Assembly (NCBI RefSeq): GCF_900156875.1
Contig: NZ_LT707408.1
Location: forward strand, 246,958-310,957
Length of the DNA stretch: 64,000 nucleotides
Direction of reading: 5' to 3'
Origin: Robertmurraya dakarensis
Lineage (GTDB): Bacteria > Bacillota > Bacilli > Bacillales > Cytobacillaceae
Both the position numbers and the translations under genes were made by a program. The stretch's first letter is position 1. Every line of letters begins with the position of its first letter. Positions 25,612 to 33,907 of this stretch are shown here, in pieces. The notes under the pieces are model-generated. The model did no database searches, was not told the origin of the DNA, and saw only the letters and a list, made by a program, of their open reading frames with translations.

Positions 25612-27087
25612 CTAAAGGGTGCCGCAGGAGCCTGGGCCGCCGGCAAAGGCTAGGCCGCAGCTTCCTTGTTCGTCGTAGAGGTCGGCGACTTCTTCACGGT
25701 GGGAAGCTGGGATGACGAAACGATCTTCGTATTTTGCAATCGCAAGCAAGCGGTACATATCTTTAATATCTTGTTCATCCAAGCCAAGCTCTTTGATAAT
25801 TGAAATATTAGGGCTCTTATTAGTTTGTACACTTCTCATATACGTTCTCATCACTGCCATTTTCTTCAAGACGCTGCGGATATGTGTTTCATCACCAGCA
25901 GTCAACAGGTTAGCTAAGTATTCGATCGGAATTCGCATTTGATCAATCGCAGGGAAGATGTCTTCTGCACTTGAACTGCTGCCGACACCTTCGAACATGT
26001 TCATAATCGGACTTAATGGCGGAATATACCAAACCATTGGCAATGTGCGATATTCTGGGTGCAGCGGCAGGGCGATTTTCCAATCGATGATCATTTTATA
26101 AATTGGTGACTTTTGGGCCGCCTCAATAAATTCCATCGGGATGCCTTCTTCTTTTGCTTTTGCAATGACTTCAGGGTCATGAGGATCTAAAAATACCTCC
26201 AATTGAGAGTGATACAAATCCTTCTCATCAGCCATCGCAGCTTCCTGAACTTTATCCGCATCATAGAGCATGACACCAAGATAGCGAATGCGTCCAACGC
26301 ATGTTTCTGAACAAATCGTAGGCATTCCAGCTTCGATTCTAGGGAAGCAAAGGGTGCATTTTTCGGCTTTATTGGTTTGCCAGTTGAAATAAACCTTTTT
26401 ATAAGGGCAAGAAGTAACACAATGCCTCCAAGCACGGCAAGCATTCTGGTCAACAAGCACGATTCCGTCTTCATCACGTTTGTACATCGCACCAGAAGGA
26501 CAAGCGCTGACACAAGCTGGATTGATGCAGTGTTCACAGATTCTTGGCAGATACATCATGAATACATCTTCAAATTCAGTCCGTATTTGATTCTCCATTC
26601 TCTCCACGTTCGGATCTTGAAGACCAGTGATATGTCCTCCTGCCAAGTCATCCTCCCAGTTCGGTCCCCAAAGAACATCCATGAATTCACCAGTTAAAGC
26701 AGATTTAGGACGAGCAACTGGCTGTGTTTTGCGAGCTGGACTATTCGTTAATGTTTCATAGTCGTAGTTCCATGGCTCATAATAATCATCAATCTCTGGC
26801 AGATTAGGATTGTAAAATAACTGCAGCAGCCTGTTCACTTTGGAACCTGACTTTAATTGCAGGCGCCCGTTTTTAACTTCCCAGCCGCCGCGGTATTTCT
26901 CCTGATCTTCCCAGCGTTTTGGATAGCCGATACCTGGCTTCGTCTCGACATTATTAAAGTACATATATTCTGCACCTGGACGATTTGTCCAGGTGTTTTT
27001 ACACGTTACACTGCAAGTATGACAGCCGATACATTTATCTAGATTCATGACCATTCCGATTTGTGCTTTAATCTTCAAGCCAATCAA
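25612..27087 (-). CDS. narH: Respiratory nitrate reductase beta subunit (iron-sulfur)
   Basis: 491 aa. It carries the four iron-sulfur clusters that move electrons from NarI to NarG. Cys groups are visible in DKCIGCHTCSVTCKNTW, ICEHCINPACVSACPSGAM, CRAWRHCVTSCPYKKVYFN and KCTLCFPRIEAGMPTICSETC. The Trp in CRAWRHC replaces a Cys, as in all NarH proteins, where it marks the 3Fe-4S cluster. It overlaps narG by 20 bases. Confidence 0.97.
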   Translation of the reverse strand: MIGLKIKAQIGMVMNLDKCIGCHTCSVTCKNTWTNRPGAEYMYFNNVETKPGIGYPKRWEDQEKYRGGWEVKNGRLQLKSGSKVNRLLQLFYNPNLPEIDDYYEPWNYDYETLTNSPARKTQPVARPKSALTGEFMDVLWGPNWEDDLAGGHITGLQDPNVERMENQIRTEFEDVFMMYLPRICEHCINPACVSACPSGAMYKRDEDGIVLVDQNACRAWRHCVTSCPYKKVYFNWQTNKAEKCTLCFPRIEAGMPTICSETCVGRIRYLGVMLYDADKVQEAAMADEKDLYHSQLEVFLDPHDPEVIAKAKEEGIPMEFIEAAQKSPIYKMIIDWKIALPLHPEYRTLPMVWYIPPLSPIMNMFEGVGSSSSAEDIFPAIDQMRIPIEYLANLLTAGDETHIRSVLKKMAVMRTYMRSVQTNKSPNISIIKELGLDEQDIKDMYRLLAIAKYEDRFVIPASHREEVADLYDEQGSCGLAFAGGPGSCGTL

Positions 27088-30000
27088 CCTCCTTCAGTTT
27101 ACGGATGACCACATTGACGTCACGCTGGTTCCCAGTTGGTCCGTAGTAATTAAAGCCGTAGCTTAATTGGGCGTAGCCGCCAATCATATGAGTTGGTTTG
27201 ATATAGATTCTTGTTGGACTATTATGCGTGCCGCCGCGATTGTCTGTTAATTTTGTACCCGGCACATTAATATGACGATCCTGCGCATGGTGCATAAAGG
27301 CCATGCTTCTTGGGATTCTGTGTGACACAACCGCTCTTGCCACGACAACGCCGTTGCGGTTAAAGCACTCGATCCAATCATTGTCTTCTATGCCAACTTC
27401 AGCTGCATCATCTTTGTTCATCCATACCGTTGGACCTCCTCGGAAAAGGGTCAGCATCGGTTGAGAATCAAAATACATGCTATGAACGGACCATTTATTA
27501 TGTGGTGTTAAATAATTTAAGACGATCTCTTTGCCTTCTATGTCAGGACGTTTATTTTTAAAAGGCTTGCTTTGCAGGATTGGCTTGAAAGTAGCCATCG
27601 CTTCGCCAAACTCGTGCATCATTTCATGATCAACGTAGAAGGATTGTCTTCCTGTAATCGTTCTCCATGGAATCAGCTTTTCAACATTTGTTGTAAAAGG
27701 AGAATAGCGTCGTCCACCTTTTTCTGATCCGCTAAAAGCAGGGGAGGTGATGACTGTTTTTGGCTGTGCTGTAATTTGTGCAAAAGTAAAGCATTCTTCT
27801 TCTCTTTCTGCTGCTAAATCTACTAATTCGAGATCTGTTTTCTTCTCCAACGCTTCCCAAGCCTTTACAGCCATTCTTCCGTTAGATGTAGAAGAAAGGG
27901 TAAGCACTGCTTCGCAAGCATTCTTCGCGTATTCAATACTTGGACAGCCATCTACAACCCCGCCATTTACAGTCCCAAGTACTTTTTTCAATTTTTCATA
28001 TTCCTCTTCTGCAGACCAATTGATACCTTTAATGCCGTACGGCGCATTTTTAATATTTGGCCCTAAAGAAGTCATTTTATCGTAGATCAGTTTGTAGTCT
28101 CTTTCGACAACATGAATCTGCGGCATCGTACGGCCTGGAACTGGTTCGCATTCGCCTTTGCTCCAATCTTTCACCAATCCAAGCGGCTGCGATAGCTCTT
28201 GTGGTGTGTCATGCAGCAGCGGCGTAGCCACGACTTCTTTAATTGGATCTAGATCTAGGGAAGAAGCCATGTCTGATACACTTTTTGCAATTGATTTAAA
28301 GATATCCCAGTCTGAACGAGACTCCCATGGTGTTGAGATAGCTGGATTAAACGGATGGATAAATGGGTGCATATCCGTACTGTTTAAATCATGTTTTTCA
28401 TACCAAGTTGCAGCTGGTAAAATCACATCTGAATAAAGACCTGTACCGGCCATCCGGAAATCTAAGTCTATTAATAAATCAAGTTTTCCTTCGGCTCCTT
28501 GATCACGCCATTTGATTTCCTCAGGTCGCAGGCTGTCTCCATCGTCATTAAGAACACCGCTGGTTGTACCTAGCAAATGCTTTAAGAAATACTCATGGCC
28601 TTTACCAGAACTTGAAATTAGATTCGACCGCCATACAAATAAATTCCGCGGGAAGTTCACTGGATTATCAGGGTCTTCGATTGCAAATTGCAATTTGCGA
28701 TTCTTTAACTTTTCAGCAACATACTTGCCCACCTTTTCAGGTGATTTTGCCCCAGTCTTTTCCGCTTCTTTATATAAATCAATTCCATTTTGATTAAAAG
28801 TCGGATAAGAAGGGAGCCAGCCTAGTCTAGCGGCCATCACATTGTAATCAGCATAATGGTCATATCGTGCTTTTTCGTATAAAGGAGAAATATGATCACT
28901 TACAGGCTGTTCCTCATAGCGCCATTGGTCTGTTGTAAAATAGAAGAAAGATGTTCCGTTTTGTAATTTCGGTGCTGCTCCCCAGTCTTTTGCTGTTGCA
29001 ATCGTCTGCCAACCCTCGACAGGACGCAGTTTCTCCTGACCAACATAATGGGCCCACCCGCCGCCGTTCACGCCTTGAGCGCCAACAAAGAGAACCAGGT
29101 TCAAGACAGCGCGATATATGGTATCGGCATTAAACCAGTGATTGATTCCAGCTCCAACGATGATCATGGACCGTCCGTTTGTATCAAGGGCGTTCTGAGC
29201 GAATTCACGTGCAATTTGGGTAACAAGCTCTGGTTTCACACCTGTAATACTTTCCTGCCAAGCAGGTGTAAATGGAGTATTTTCTTCTAGTGTTTTTGCT
29301 ACAGTACCGCCAAGGCCGCGATCGACTCCATAGTTTGCTAGAGTTAAATCAAATACCGTTGTTGTGTAAAAGACCTTGCCGTTATGCTCAATTTTTCTCA
29401 CTGGAACAGTTCGGTATAGTATTTCATTGCCATCATGTGAAAAATAAGGAATTTTCACAGTAGAAACTTCTTCTTCAATTCCTAGGAACGATAACCTCGG
29501 ATCGATTTTCTCTCCGCTTTCTTCATCGATCATCTTTAAGTTCCATTTTGCTTTGTCTTCCCATCTCGCTCCCATCGTGCCGTGCGGAATAACTAATTTG
29601 TCATTAAGATCATTGTAAAGCACAGGCTTAAATTCGCCATTTTCTACTTCTTTTCCAAGATCAACAGCATTTAAGAAGCGGTCTGGTGTAAAATGATCGC
29701 CATCTTTTTTTAGGGTAACGACAAAAGGAAAGTCAGTATATTGCTTGGAGTAATTTATAAAATAATCATGCTGTTTATCCACATAAAACTCTTTTAAAAT
29801 GACATGACCCATTGCCATCGCCAGGGCACCGTCAGAACCTTGCTTCACCTTCATCCAATCATCTGAGAATTTAGTAGACTCTGCATAATCCGGGCTGACC
29901 GAAACAACTTTCGTACCGCGGTACCGAACCTCTGCGAGGAAATGAGCATCAGGTGTTCGTGTTTGTGGAACGTTAGATCCCCAGGTCATAATATAGCCGG

Positions 30001-30748
30001 AATTATACCAGTCACTGCTTTCAGGTACGTCCGTTTGATCACCCCAGATTTGCGGTGATGCAGGCGGAAGATCAGCATACCAATCATAGAAACTGAGCAT
30101 TGGCCCGCCCATTAATGACATGAAACGAGAACCTGATGCATAGCTTATCATCGACATCGCTGGAATCGGTGTGAAGCCCACATTTCGATCTGGACCATAT
30201 TTCATTACAGTGTAGAGGAGCGATGCTGAGATCAGGGACAATACTTCATTCCACTCCGCCCGGACCAAACCGCCTTTTCCGCGGGCTTGCTTGTAGCTAT
30301 GTGCTTTTTCAGGATTTTCAACAATGCTTTTCCATGCATCCAATGGACTTTCGTTTGTTTGTAAGGCTTCACGCCATAAATTTAATAAGATTCCTCTAAC
30401 ATAGGGATATTTCACTCGTAATGGACTGTAAATATACCAAGAAAAGCTTGCACCGCGCGGACAGCCGCGTGGTTCAAAGTCTGGCATATCCGGACCAGTT
30501 GATGGATAGTCAAGCTGTTGTCCTTCCCATGTCACAATTCCATCCTTTACATAAATGTTCCAGCTGCAGGAACCGGTACAGTTAACGCCGTGTGTAGAAC
30601 GGATCACTTTGTCATGCTGCCATCTCTTTCGATATGCCTGCTCCCACTCTCGGTTTTCGTTTGTTGTCTGACTGTGGTTATTTGATTGCTTTTCAATAGG
30701 AGTTAAATATTTCAAACGATTTTGTAAAGGTGATCGTTTCTTTTTCAT
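27068..30748 (-). CDS. narG: Respiratory nitrate reductase alpha subunit (catalytic, Mo-bisMGD)
   Basis: 1226 aa, membrane-associated cytoplasmic enzyme that reduces nitrate to nitrite. The N terminus has the FS0 cluster motif HGVNCTGSCSWNIYV with a later Cys in RGCPRGASFSW (His plus three Cys ligands). The molybdenum Asp region is near GSNVPQTRTPDAHF/NSGYIMTWG. The C-terminal MopB domain has RTWIT-like TGRQSFYVDHEMM and HKWSVHSMYF. Length and order match Bacillus narG. There is no Tat signal, as expected. A class-II Fnr promoter lies upstream (30833-30875). Confidence 0.97.
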   Translation of the reverse strand: MKKKRSPLQNRLKYLTPIEKQSNNHSQTTNENREWEQAYRKRWQHDKVIRSTHGVNCTGSCSWNIYVKDGIVTWEGQQLDYPSTGPDMPDFEPRGCPRGASFSWYIYSPLRVKYPYVRGILLNLWREALQTNESPLDAWKSIVENPEKAHSYKQARGKGGLVRAEWNEVLSLISASLLYTVMKYGPDRNVGFTPIPAMSMISYASGSRFMSLMGGPMLSFYDWYADLPPASPQIWGDQTDVPESSDWYNSGYIMTWGSNVPQTRTPDAHFLAEVRYRGTKVVSVSPDYAESTKFSDDWMKVKQGSDGALAMAMGHVILKEFYVDKQHDYFINYSKQYTDFPFVVTLKKDGDHFTPDRFLNAVDLGKEVENGEFKPVLYNDLNDKLVIPHGTMGARWEDKAKWNLKMIDEESGEKIDPRLSFLGIEEEVSTVKIPYFSHDGNEILYRTVPVRKIEHNGKVFYTTTVFDLTLANYGVDRGLGGTVAKTLEENTPFTPAWQESITGVKPELVTQIAREFAQNALDTNGRSMIIVGAGINHWFNADTIYRAVLNLVLFVGAQGVNGGGWAHYVGQEKLRPVEGWQTIATAKDWGAAPKLQNGTSFFYFTTDQWRYEEQPVSDHISPLYEKARYDHYADYNVMAARLGWLPSYPTFNQNGIDLYKEAEKTGAKSPEKVGKYVAEKLKNRKLQFAIEDPDNPVNFPRNLFVWRSNLISSSGKGHEYFLKHLLGTTSGVLNDDGDSLRPEEIKWRDQGAEGKLDLLIDLDFRMAGTGLYSDVILPAATWYEKHDLNSTDMHPFIHPFNPAISTPWESRSDWDIFKSIAKSVSDMASSLDLDPIKEVVATPLLHDTPQELSQPLGLVKDWSKGECEPVPGRTMPQIHVVERDYKLIYDKMTSLGPNIKNAPYGIKGINWSAEEEYEKLKKVLGTVNGGVVDGCPSIEYAKNACEAVLTLSSTSNGRMAVKAWEALEKKTDLELVDLAAEREEECFTFAQITAQPKTVITSPAFSGSEKGGRRYSPFTTNVEKLIPWRTITGRQSFYVDHEMMHEFGEAMATFKPILQSKPFKNKRPDIEGKEIVLNYLTPHNKWSVHSMYFDSQPMLTLFRGGPTVWMNKDDAAEVGIEDNDWIECFNRNGVVVARAVVSHRIPRSMAFMHHAQDRHINVPGTKLTDNRGGTHNSPTRIYIKPTHMIGGYAQLSYGFNYYGPTGNQRDVNVVIRKLKEVDWLED

Positions 30749-30832
30749 AGAAAATCTCTCCTCGTGGCGGTATTTTCAAACGTTTCTCTTTTATCAAGAA
30801 GAACCGTTGATTTGCTTCGTTCTTTATTAATA

Positions 30833-30875
30833 GCCTAACAAGGGGAGAAAAAGGGAAACTGTAAAGTACCTCACA
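30833..30875 (-). promoter_or_regulatory. Fnr-dependent promoter of narGHJI
   Basis: On the + strand TGTAA-AGTACC-TCACA (30860-30875), one mismatch from the Bacillus Fnr consensus TGTGA-N6-TCACA. On the minus strand a TAGGCT-like -10 lies at 30837-30832, placing the box centre at about -41.5, the class II activator position. The divergent fnr gene is next door. Confidence 0.75.
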
Positions 30876-30919
30876 CATTGATTTTTTTCGACAAAAAATC
30901 GACATATATTTTTGGACAC

Positions 30920-30954
30920 AAAAAAGAGGCTGACAAATGGTCGGCCTCTTTTTT
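30920..30954 (-). terminator. Terminator of fnr
   Basis: AAAAAAGAGGC-T-GAC pairs with GTC-G-GCCTCTTTTTT around AAATG. The symmetrical A- and T-runs would let it act on both strands; on the minus strand it lies just after the fnr stop. Confidence 0.9.
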
Positions 30955-30964
30955 AAAACAGTAT

Positions 30965-31663
30965 TTATTCGATGCTGCAGTAGACTGCAGGGCAGTCTTC
31001 ACAGCCTATTGTATTTTTTAAAAATGAAAGATCATGAACGGTAATTTTTCGCTTATTTACCGAAAGGATTCCTTTTCGCTTTAGTTCATTTATCAATTGA
31101 TTCGTGCCTTCTCTTGATATCCCGCAAAAATTTCCAAGCTCTTGATGTGTTAGGGGGAGGTCGATTAGGATTCCGTTCGAAACCTTCACACCGTAACTAT
31201 TTGTCATGCGAATAAGAGTAGAGTATAAGGCTCCTTTTTTCCCATAAAGAACAAGATCTCGGAACTTCATTTGTGTTTTTCGAAAGTGATCACTCATCCA
31301 TTTGATAAATTCAAATGCTAAGGCGCTATTTTTAAAAATTCCCTTCTCAATTGTATCTTTTCTAATTGCTGCAACTTCAGCCTCTTCTGTTACCAAGGCG
31401 CTGAGAAGGTAATAAGGCGATTCAGTAAATAAAGTTAATTCCCCGCAAATATCATTATCACTGCAAATTCTGAGGCATAGCTCCCGTCCATCTGATGTTA
31501 CTTTGCTTACTTGCACCTTGCCAGAAATGATTATGTATAGCTCGTCAGCTTTTTCACTTTCCCGGAAAAGATACTGTCCTTTTTGCAGTATCATTTTTCG
31601 ATCGGCAAGTCGAAGGAGTTCTTTTATCTCAATGGAATGCGTTGGTTTTAGCGAGTTAGGCAT
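30965..31663 (-). CDS. fnr: Oxygen-sensing transcription regulator Fnr
   Basis: 232 aa from ATG 31663 (behind CAGGGTG; a GTG at 31672 is the alternative). Crp/Fnr family: cyclic-nucleotide-like beta barrel, dimer helix, then the HTH LTHQELGNFCGISREGTNQLINELKRKG. The C terminus GCEDCPAVYCSIE has Cys-x2-Cys-x4-Cys (221, 224, 229), the Bacillus-type 4Fe-4S ligands. An Asp in FRDLVLYG is the likely fourth ligand. It activates nitrate respiration genes without oxygen. It lies between narG and narK, both of which carry matching boxes. Confidence 0.94.
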   Translation of the reverse strand: MPNSLKPTHSIEIKELLRLADRKMILQKGQYLFRESEKADELYIIISGKVQVSKVTSDGRELCLRICSDNDICGELTLFTESPYYLLSALVTEEAEVAAIRKDTIEKGIFKNSALAFEFIKWMSDHFRKTQMKFRDLVLYGKKGALYSTLIRMTNSYGVKVSNGILIDLPLTHQELGNFCGISREGTNQLINELKRKGILSVNKRKITVHDLSFLKNTIGCEDCPAVYCSIE

Positions 31664-31786
31664 TTTAATCACCCTGCTTTTTCAGCCATTAGTATATATT
31701 TATCTTATCATACGTTCCGCTTAGAATCTTTCTTGAAGCAAGTGATTGCAGGAAAGTTGTGAATAATTTATGAACATCACAATAAG

Positions 31787-31829
31787 TGTGAACAACTTCA
31801 CATCTTACCAGCTTATCGTTTTTTACGAT
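31787..31829 (+). promoter_or_regulatory. Fnr-dependent promoter of narK
   Basis: A perfect Fnr box TGTGA-ACAACT-TCACA (31787-31802) and a -10 TACGAT (31824-31829). The spacing puts the box centre at -41.5 if transcription starts near 31836. Half-sites nearby (TTGTGAATAATT at about 31758) might serve the divergent fnr gene. Confidence 0.85.
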
Positions 31830-31903
31830 AGATTTAAGAATGAGAAGAAGGCCTATATTCTCGGGTAAGAATGATTATAAGGAAATGAAAGGAGACCGAA
31901 CAA

Positions 31904-33400
31904 ATGAAATCAAAAACATTTCAATTGCCTCTCCAAACATTTAGTTTAATTGCGGGGTTTATGGTGTGGGTAATCCTCTCAGCATTGATTCCATTTATTA
32001 AAGAGGATATTAATTTAACAGCAAGTCAATTGTCTTTAGTTACAGCTGTTCCGGTTATACTCGGCTCTATACTGAGGATACCAATTGGCTATTGGACAAA
32101 TCGCTTTGGAGCTAGGAAATTATTTTTTATCAGCTTTTTGCTGCTACTATTCCCTATTTCCTATATTAGTACAGCCTCATCCTTAACCGATTTATTGATT
32201 GGCGGATTGTTTTTAGGGATTAGCGGCGCTGTCTTCTCAGTAGGGGTTACTTCATTGCCAAAGTATTATCCGAAAGAACGTCATGGATTCATTAATGGAA
32301 TCTATGGAGCTGGTAATATTGGTACGGCGATTACCACGTTTGCAGCACCTGTTATCGCAACATGGTTAGGCTGGCAAACTACCGTACAGCTTTATTTAAT
32401 TCTAGTCATTGTAGTTGCGTTACTAAACTTTTTGTTTGGTGACAAAGATGAACCAAAGGTTATTACACCATTAAAAGAACAAATTATAAGTGTATATAAA
32501 AATGAAAAGCTGTGGTTTCTAAGTTTATTTTATTTCTTAACGTTTGGGTCATTTGTTGCGTTTACTGTCTATCTGCCAAATTTCTTGGTAGCTCATTTTG
32601 ATTTAGATAAAATTGATGCTGGTTTGCGTACAGCTGGATTTATTGCGATTGCCACTCTTTTTCGCCCAATTGGCGGCTGGCTGAGTGATAAGTTTAATAC
32701 CTTTAAAATATTACTCGTTGTTTTTGCGGGGTTAACACTATCTGGAATATTATTAGCATTCGATCCTTCTTTAACGTGGTATTCAATAGGGTGCCTAGCC
32801 GTTGCTCTATTTGCCGGAATAGGGAATGGAGCTGTATTTAAGCTGCTTCCAATGTACTTCTCAAAACAAGCAGGAATTGTTAATGGGATTGTGTCTGCAA
32901 TGGGAGGCTTAGGAGGATTTTTCCCACCGTTAATGTTAACGCTCTTGTATAACATAACGGGGCACTACGCAATCGGATTCATGGCTTTATCTCAAGTTGC
33001 TCTTGTTTGTTTAATCATCGTTTTATGGATGTTTTATCAAGAAAAATTGGAGATGGCCCATAGAATCATTAGTCATGCAGCAGAAGGCATTATGGTAACA
33101 GATTTAAAAGGAAATATTGAACAAGTGAACCCAGCCTTTACGATGGTGACGGGCTATAGTGAAGAAGAAGTGCTTGGGAAAAATCCACGCATATTGAGGT
33201 CTGGCAAACATGGGAAGGATTTTTACGATAAAATGTGGCAGTCCATTAAGCAAAATGGATTCTGGCAAGGCGAGATCTGCAATAAAAAGAAAAATGGTCA
33301 GCTTTATATAGAATGGGTCTCGATTAGTCCTGTTAAGAATGACGCTGGCGATAATAAAAACTATGTTGCGATGTTCAGTGAAATAAAAAAGGAGTCATAA
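31904..33400 (+). CDS. narK: Nitrate/nitrite transporter NarK with a C-terminal PAS domain
   Basis: 498 aa; NarK of Bacillus is about 395. Residues 1-380 form a 12-helix MFS transporter with the nitrate-family marks (FGARKLFFISF, GISGAVFSVGVTSLPKYYPKERHGFINGIYGAGNIG and GIGNGAVFKLLPMYF). From about residue 384 there is a PAS domain: HRIISHAAEGIMVTD, IEQVNPAFTMVTGYSEEEVLGKNPRIL, GFWQGEICNKKKNGQLYIEW. The protein stops there, with no kinase or GGDEF output domain. It imports nitrate and exports nitrite; the PAS could sense redox state or a ligand and regulate transport (inference). No frameshift is needed for the fusion. Confidence 0.93.
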   Translation: MKSKTFQLPLQTFSLIAGFMVWVILSALIPFIKEDINLTASQLSLVTAVPVILGSILRIPIGYWTNRFGARKLFFISFLLLLFPISYISTASSLTDLLIGGLFLGISGAVFSVGVTSLPKYYPKERHGFINGIYGAGNIGTAITTFAAPVIATWLGWQTTVQLYLILVIVVALLNFLFGDKDEPKVITPLKEQIISVYKNEKLWFLSLFYFLTFGSFVAFTVYLPNFLVAHFDLDKIDAGLRTAGFIAIATLFRPIGGWLSDKFNTFKILLVVFAGLTLSGILLAFDPSLTWYSIGCLAVALFAGIGNGAVFKLLPMYFSKQAGIVNGIVSAMGGLGGFFPPLMLTLLYNITGHYAIGFMALSQVALVCLIIVLWMFYQEKLEMAHRIISHAAEGIMVTDLKGNIEQVNPAFTMVTGYSEEEVLGKNPRILRSGKHGKDFYDKMWQSIKQNGFWQGEICNKKKNGQLYIEWVSISPVKNDAGDNKNYVAMFSEIKKES

Positions 33401-33419
33401 AGATGATGTTCAATCTCTG

Positions 33420-33444
33420 CCCCTCACTGGAGGGGTTTTTTATT
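33420..33444 (+). terminator. Terminator of narK
   Basis: CCCCTC pairs with GAGGGG around ACTG, followed by TTTTTTATTT. Confidence 0.9.
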
Positions 33445-33454
33445 TAAGCTAATC

Positions 33455-33468
33455 TTGATTAACGTCAA
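33455..33468 (+). promoter_or_regulatory. Crp/Fnr-type operator in front of the HMA gene
   Basis: TTGAT-TAAC-GTCAA, a near-palindrome of the FNR/FLP class (TTGAT-N4-ATCAA), 60 bases upstream of the HMA start codon. The same half-sites recur at 33829-33842. Confidence 0.65.
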
Positions 33469-33528
33469 TTATTTTTTTACAGAATGGGCTTAAACTGAAG
33501 TTGTCTTAGAGTAAGGGAGGAAAAACAA

Positions 33529-33750
33529 ATGGCAAAAGCAGTCTTTCAATTAGAACCACTAACTTGTCCGTCTTGTATTAAAAAAATTGAAACTACATTA
33601 AGTAAGGCAGATGGCGTAGAGTCCGCTAAAGTGTTGTTTAATTCAAGCAAAGTGAAAGCAGAATTTGATGAGAATCAAACGGGTGCTGACCAACTAAAAG
33701 AAAAGATTACTAAACTAGGTTATCAGGTACTGTCATCAAAAACTTCATAG
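33529..33750 (+). CDS. Heavy-metal-associated (HMA) domain protein
   Basis: 73 aa, a single ferredoxin-like HMA domain with the metal motif LTCPSCIKKIE (CxxC at residues 13-16) and the usual KVLFNSSKVKAEFD and LGYQV strands. It is likely a cytoplasmic metallochaperone that hands a thiophilic metal ion to the P-type ATPase encoded next, which lacks its own HMA domain. RBS GGGAGG. A hairpin and T-run follow. Confidence 0.9.
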   Translation: MAKAVFQLEPLTCPSCIKKIETTLSKADGVESAKVLFNSSKVKAEFDENQTGADQLKEKITKLGYQVLSSKTS

Positions 33751-33761
33751 GTTAAATTGCG

Positions 33762-33810
33762 GGCTTATGATCTTGGAGTGGAACATGATTATAGGTCCTT
33801 TTTTTTTTGA
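33762..33810 (+). terminator. Terminator-like hairpin after the HMA gene
   Basis: An imperfect stem (GGGCTTATGATC with GATTATAGGTCC) is followed by a run of ten Ts. The P-type ATPase then has its own operator. Confidence 0.65.
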
Positions 33811-33828
33811 AATATAAAAAGAACAGAC

Positions 33829-33842
33829 TTGATGCCGGTCAA
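33829..33842 (+). promoter_or_regulatory. Crp/Fnr-type operator in front of the P-type ATPase gene
   Basis: TTGAT-GCCG-GTCAA, the same half-sites and spacing as at 33455-33468, 66 bases upstream of the GTG start. It is probably bound by the Crp/Fnr-type regulator encoded behind the ATPase. Confidence 0.65.
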
Positions 33843-33907
33843 TTTCTTAATACGACAGGTACCTTATCATAAAAGTAGGATGAGAAAACGGAAAGGATGA
33901 GATTTAC

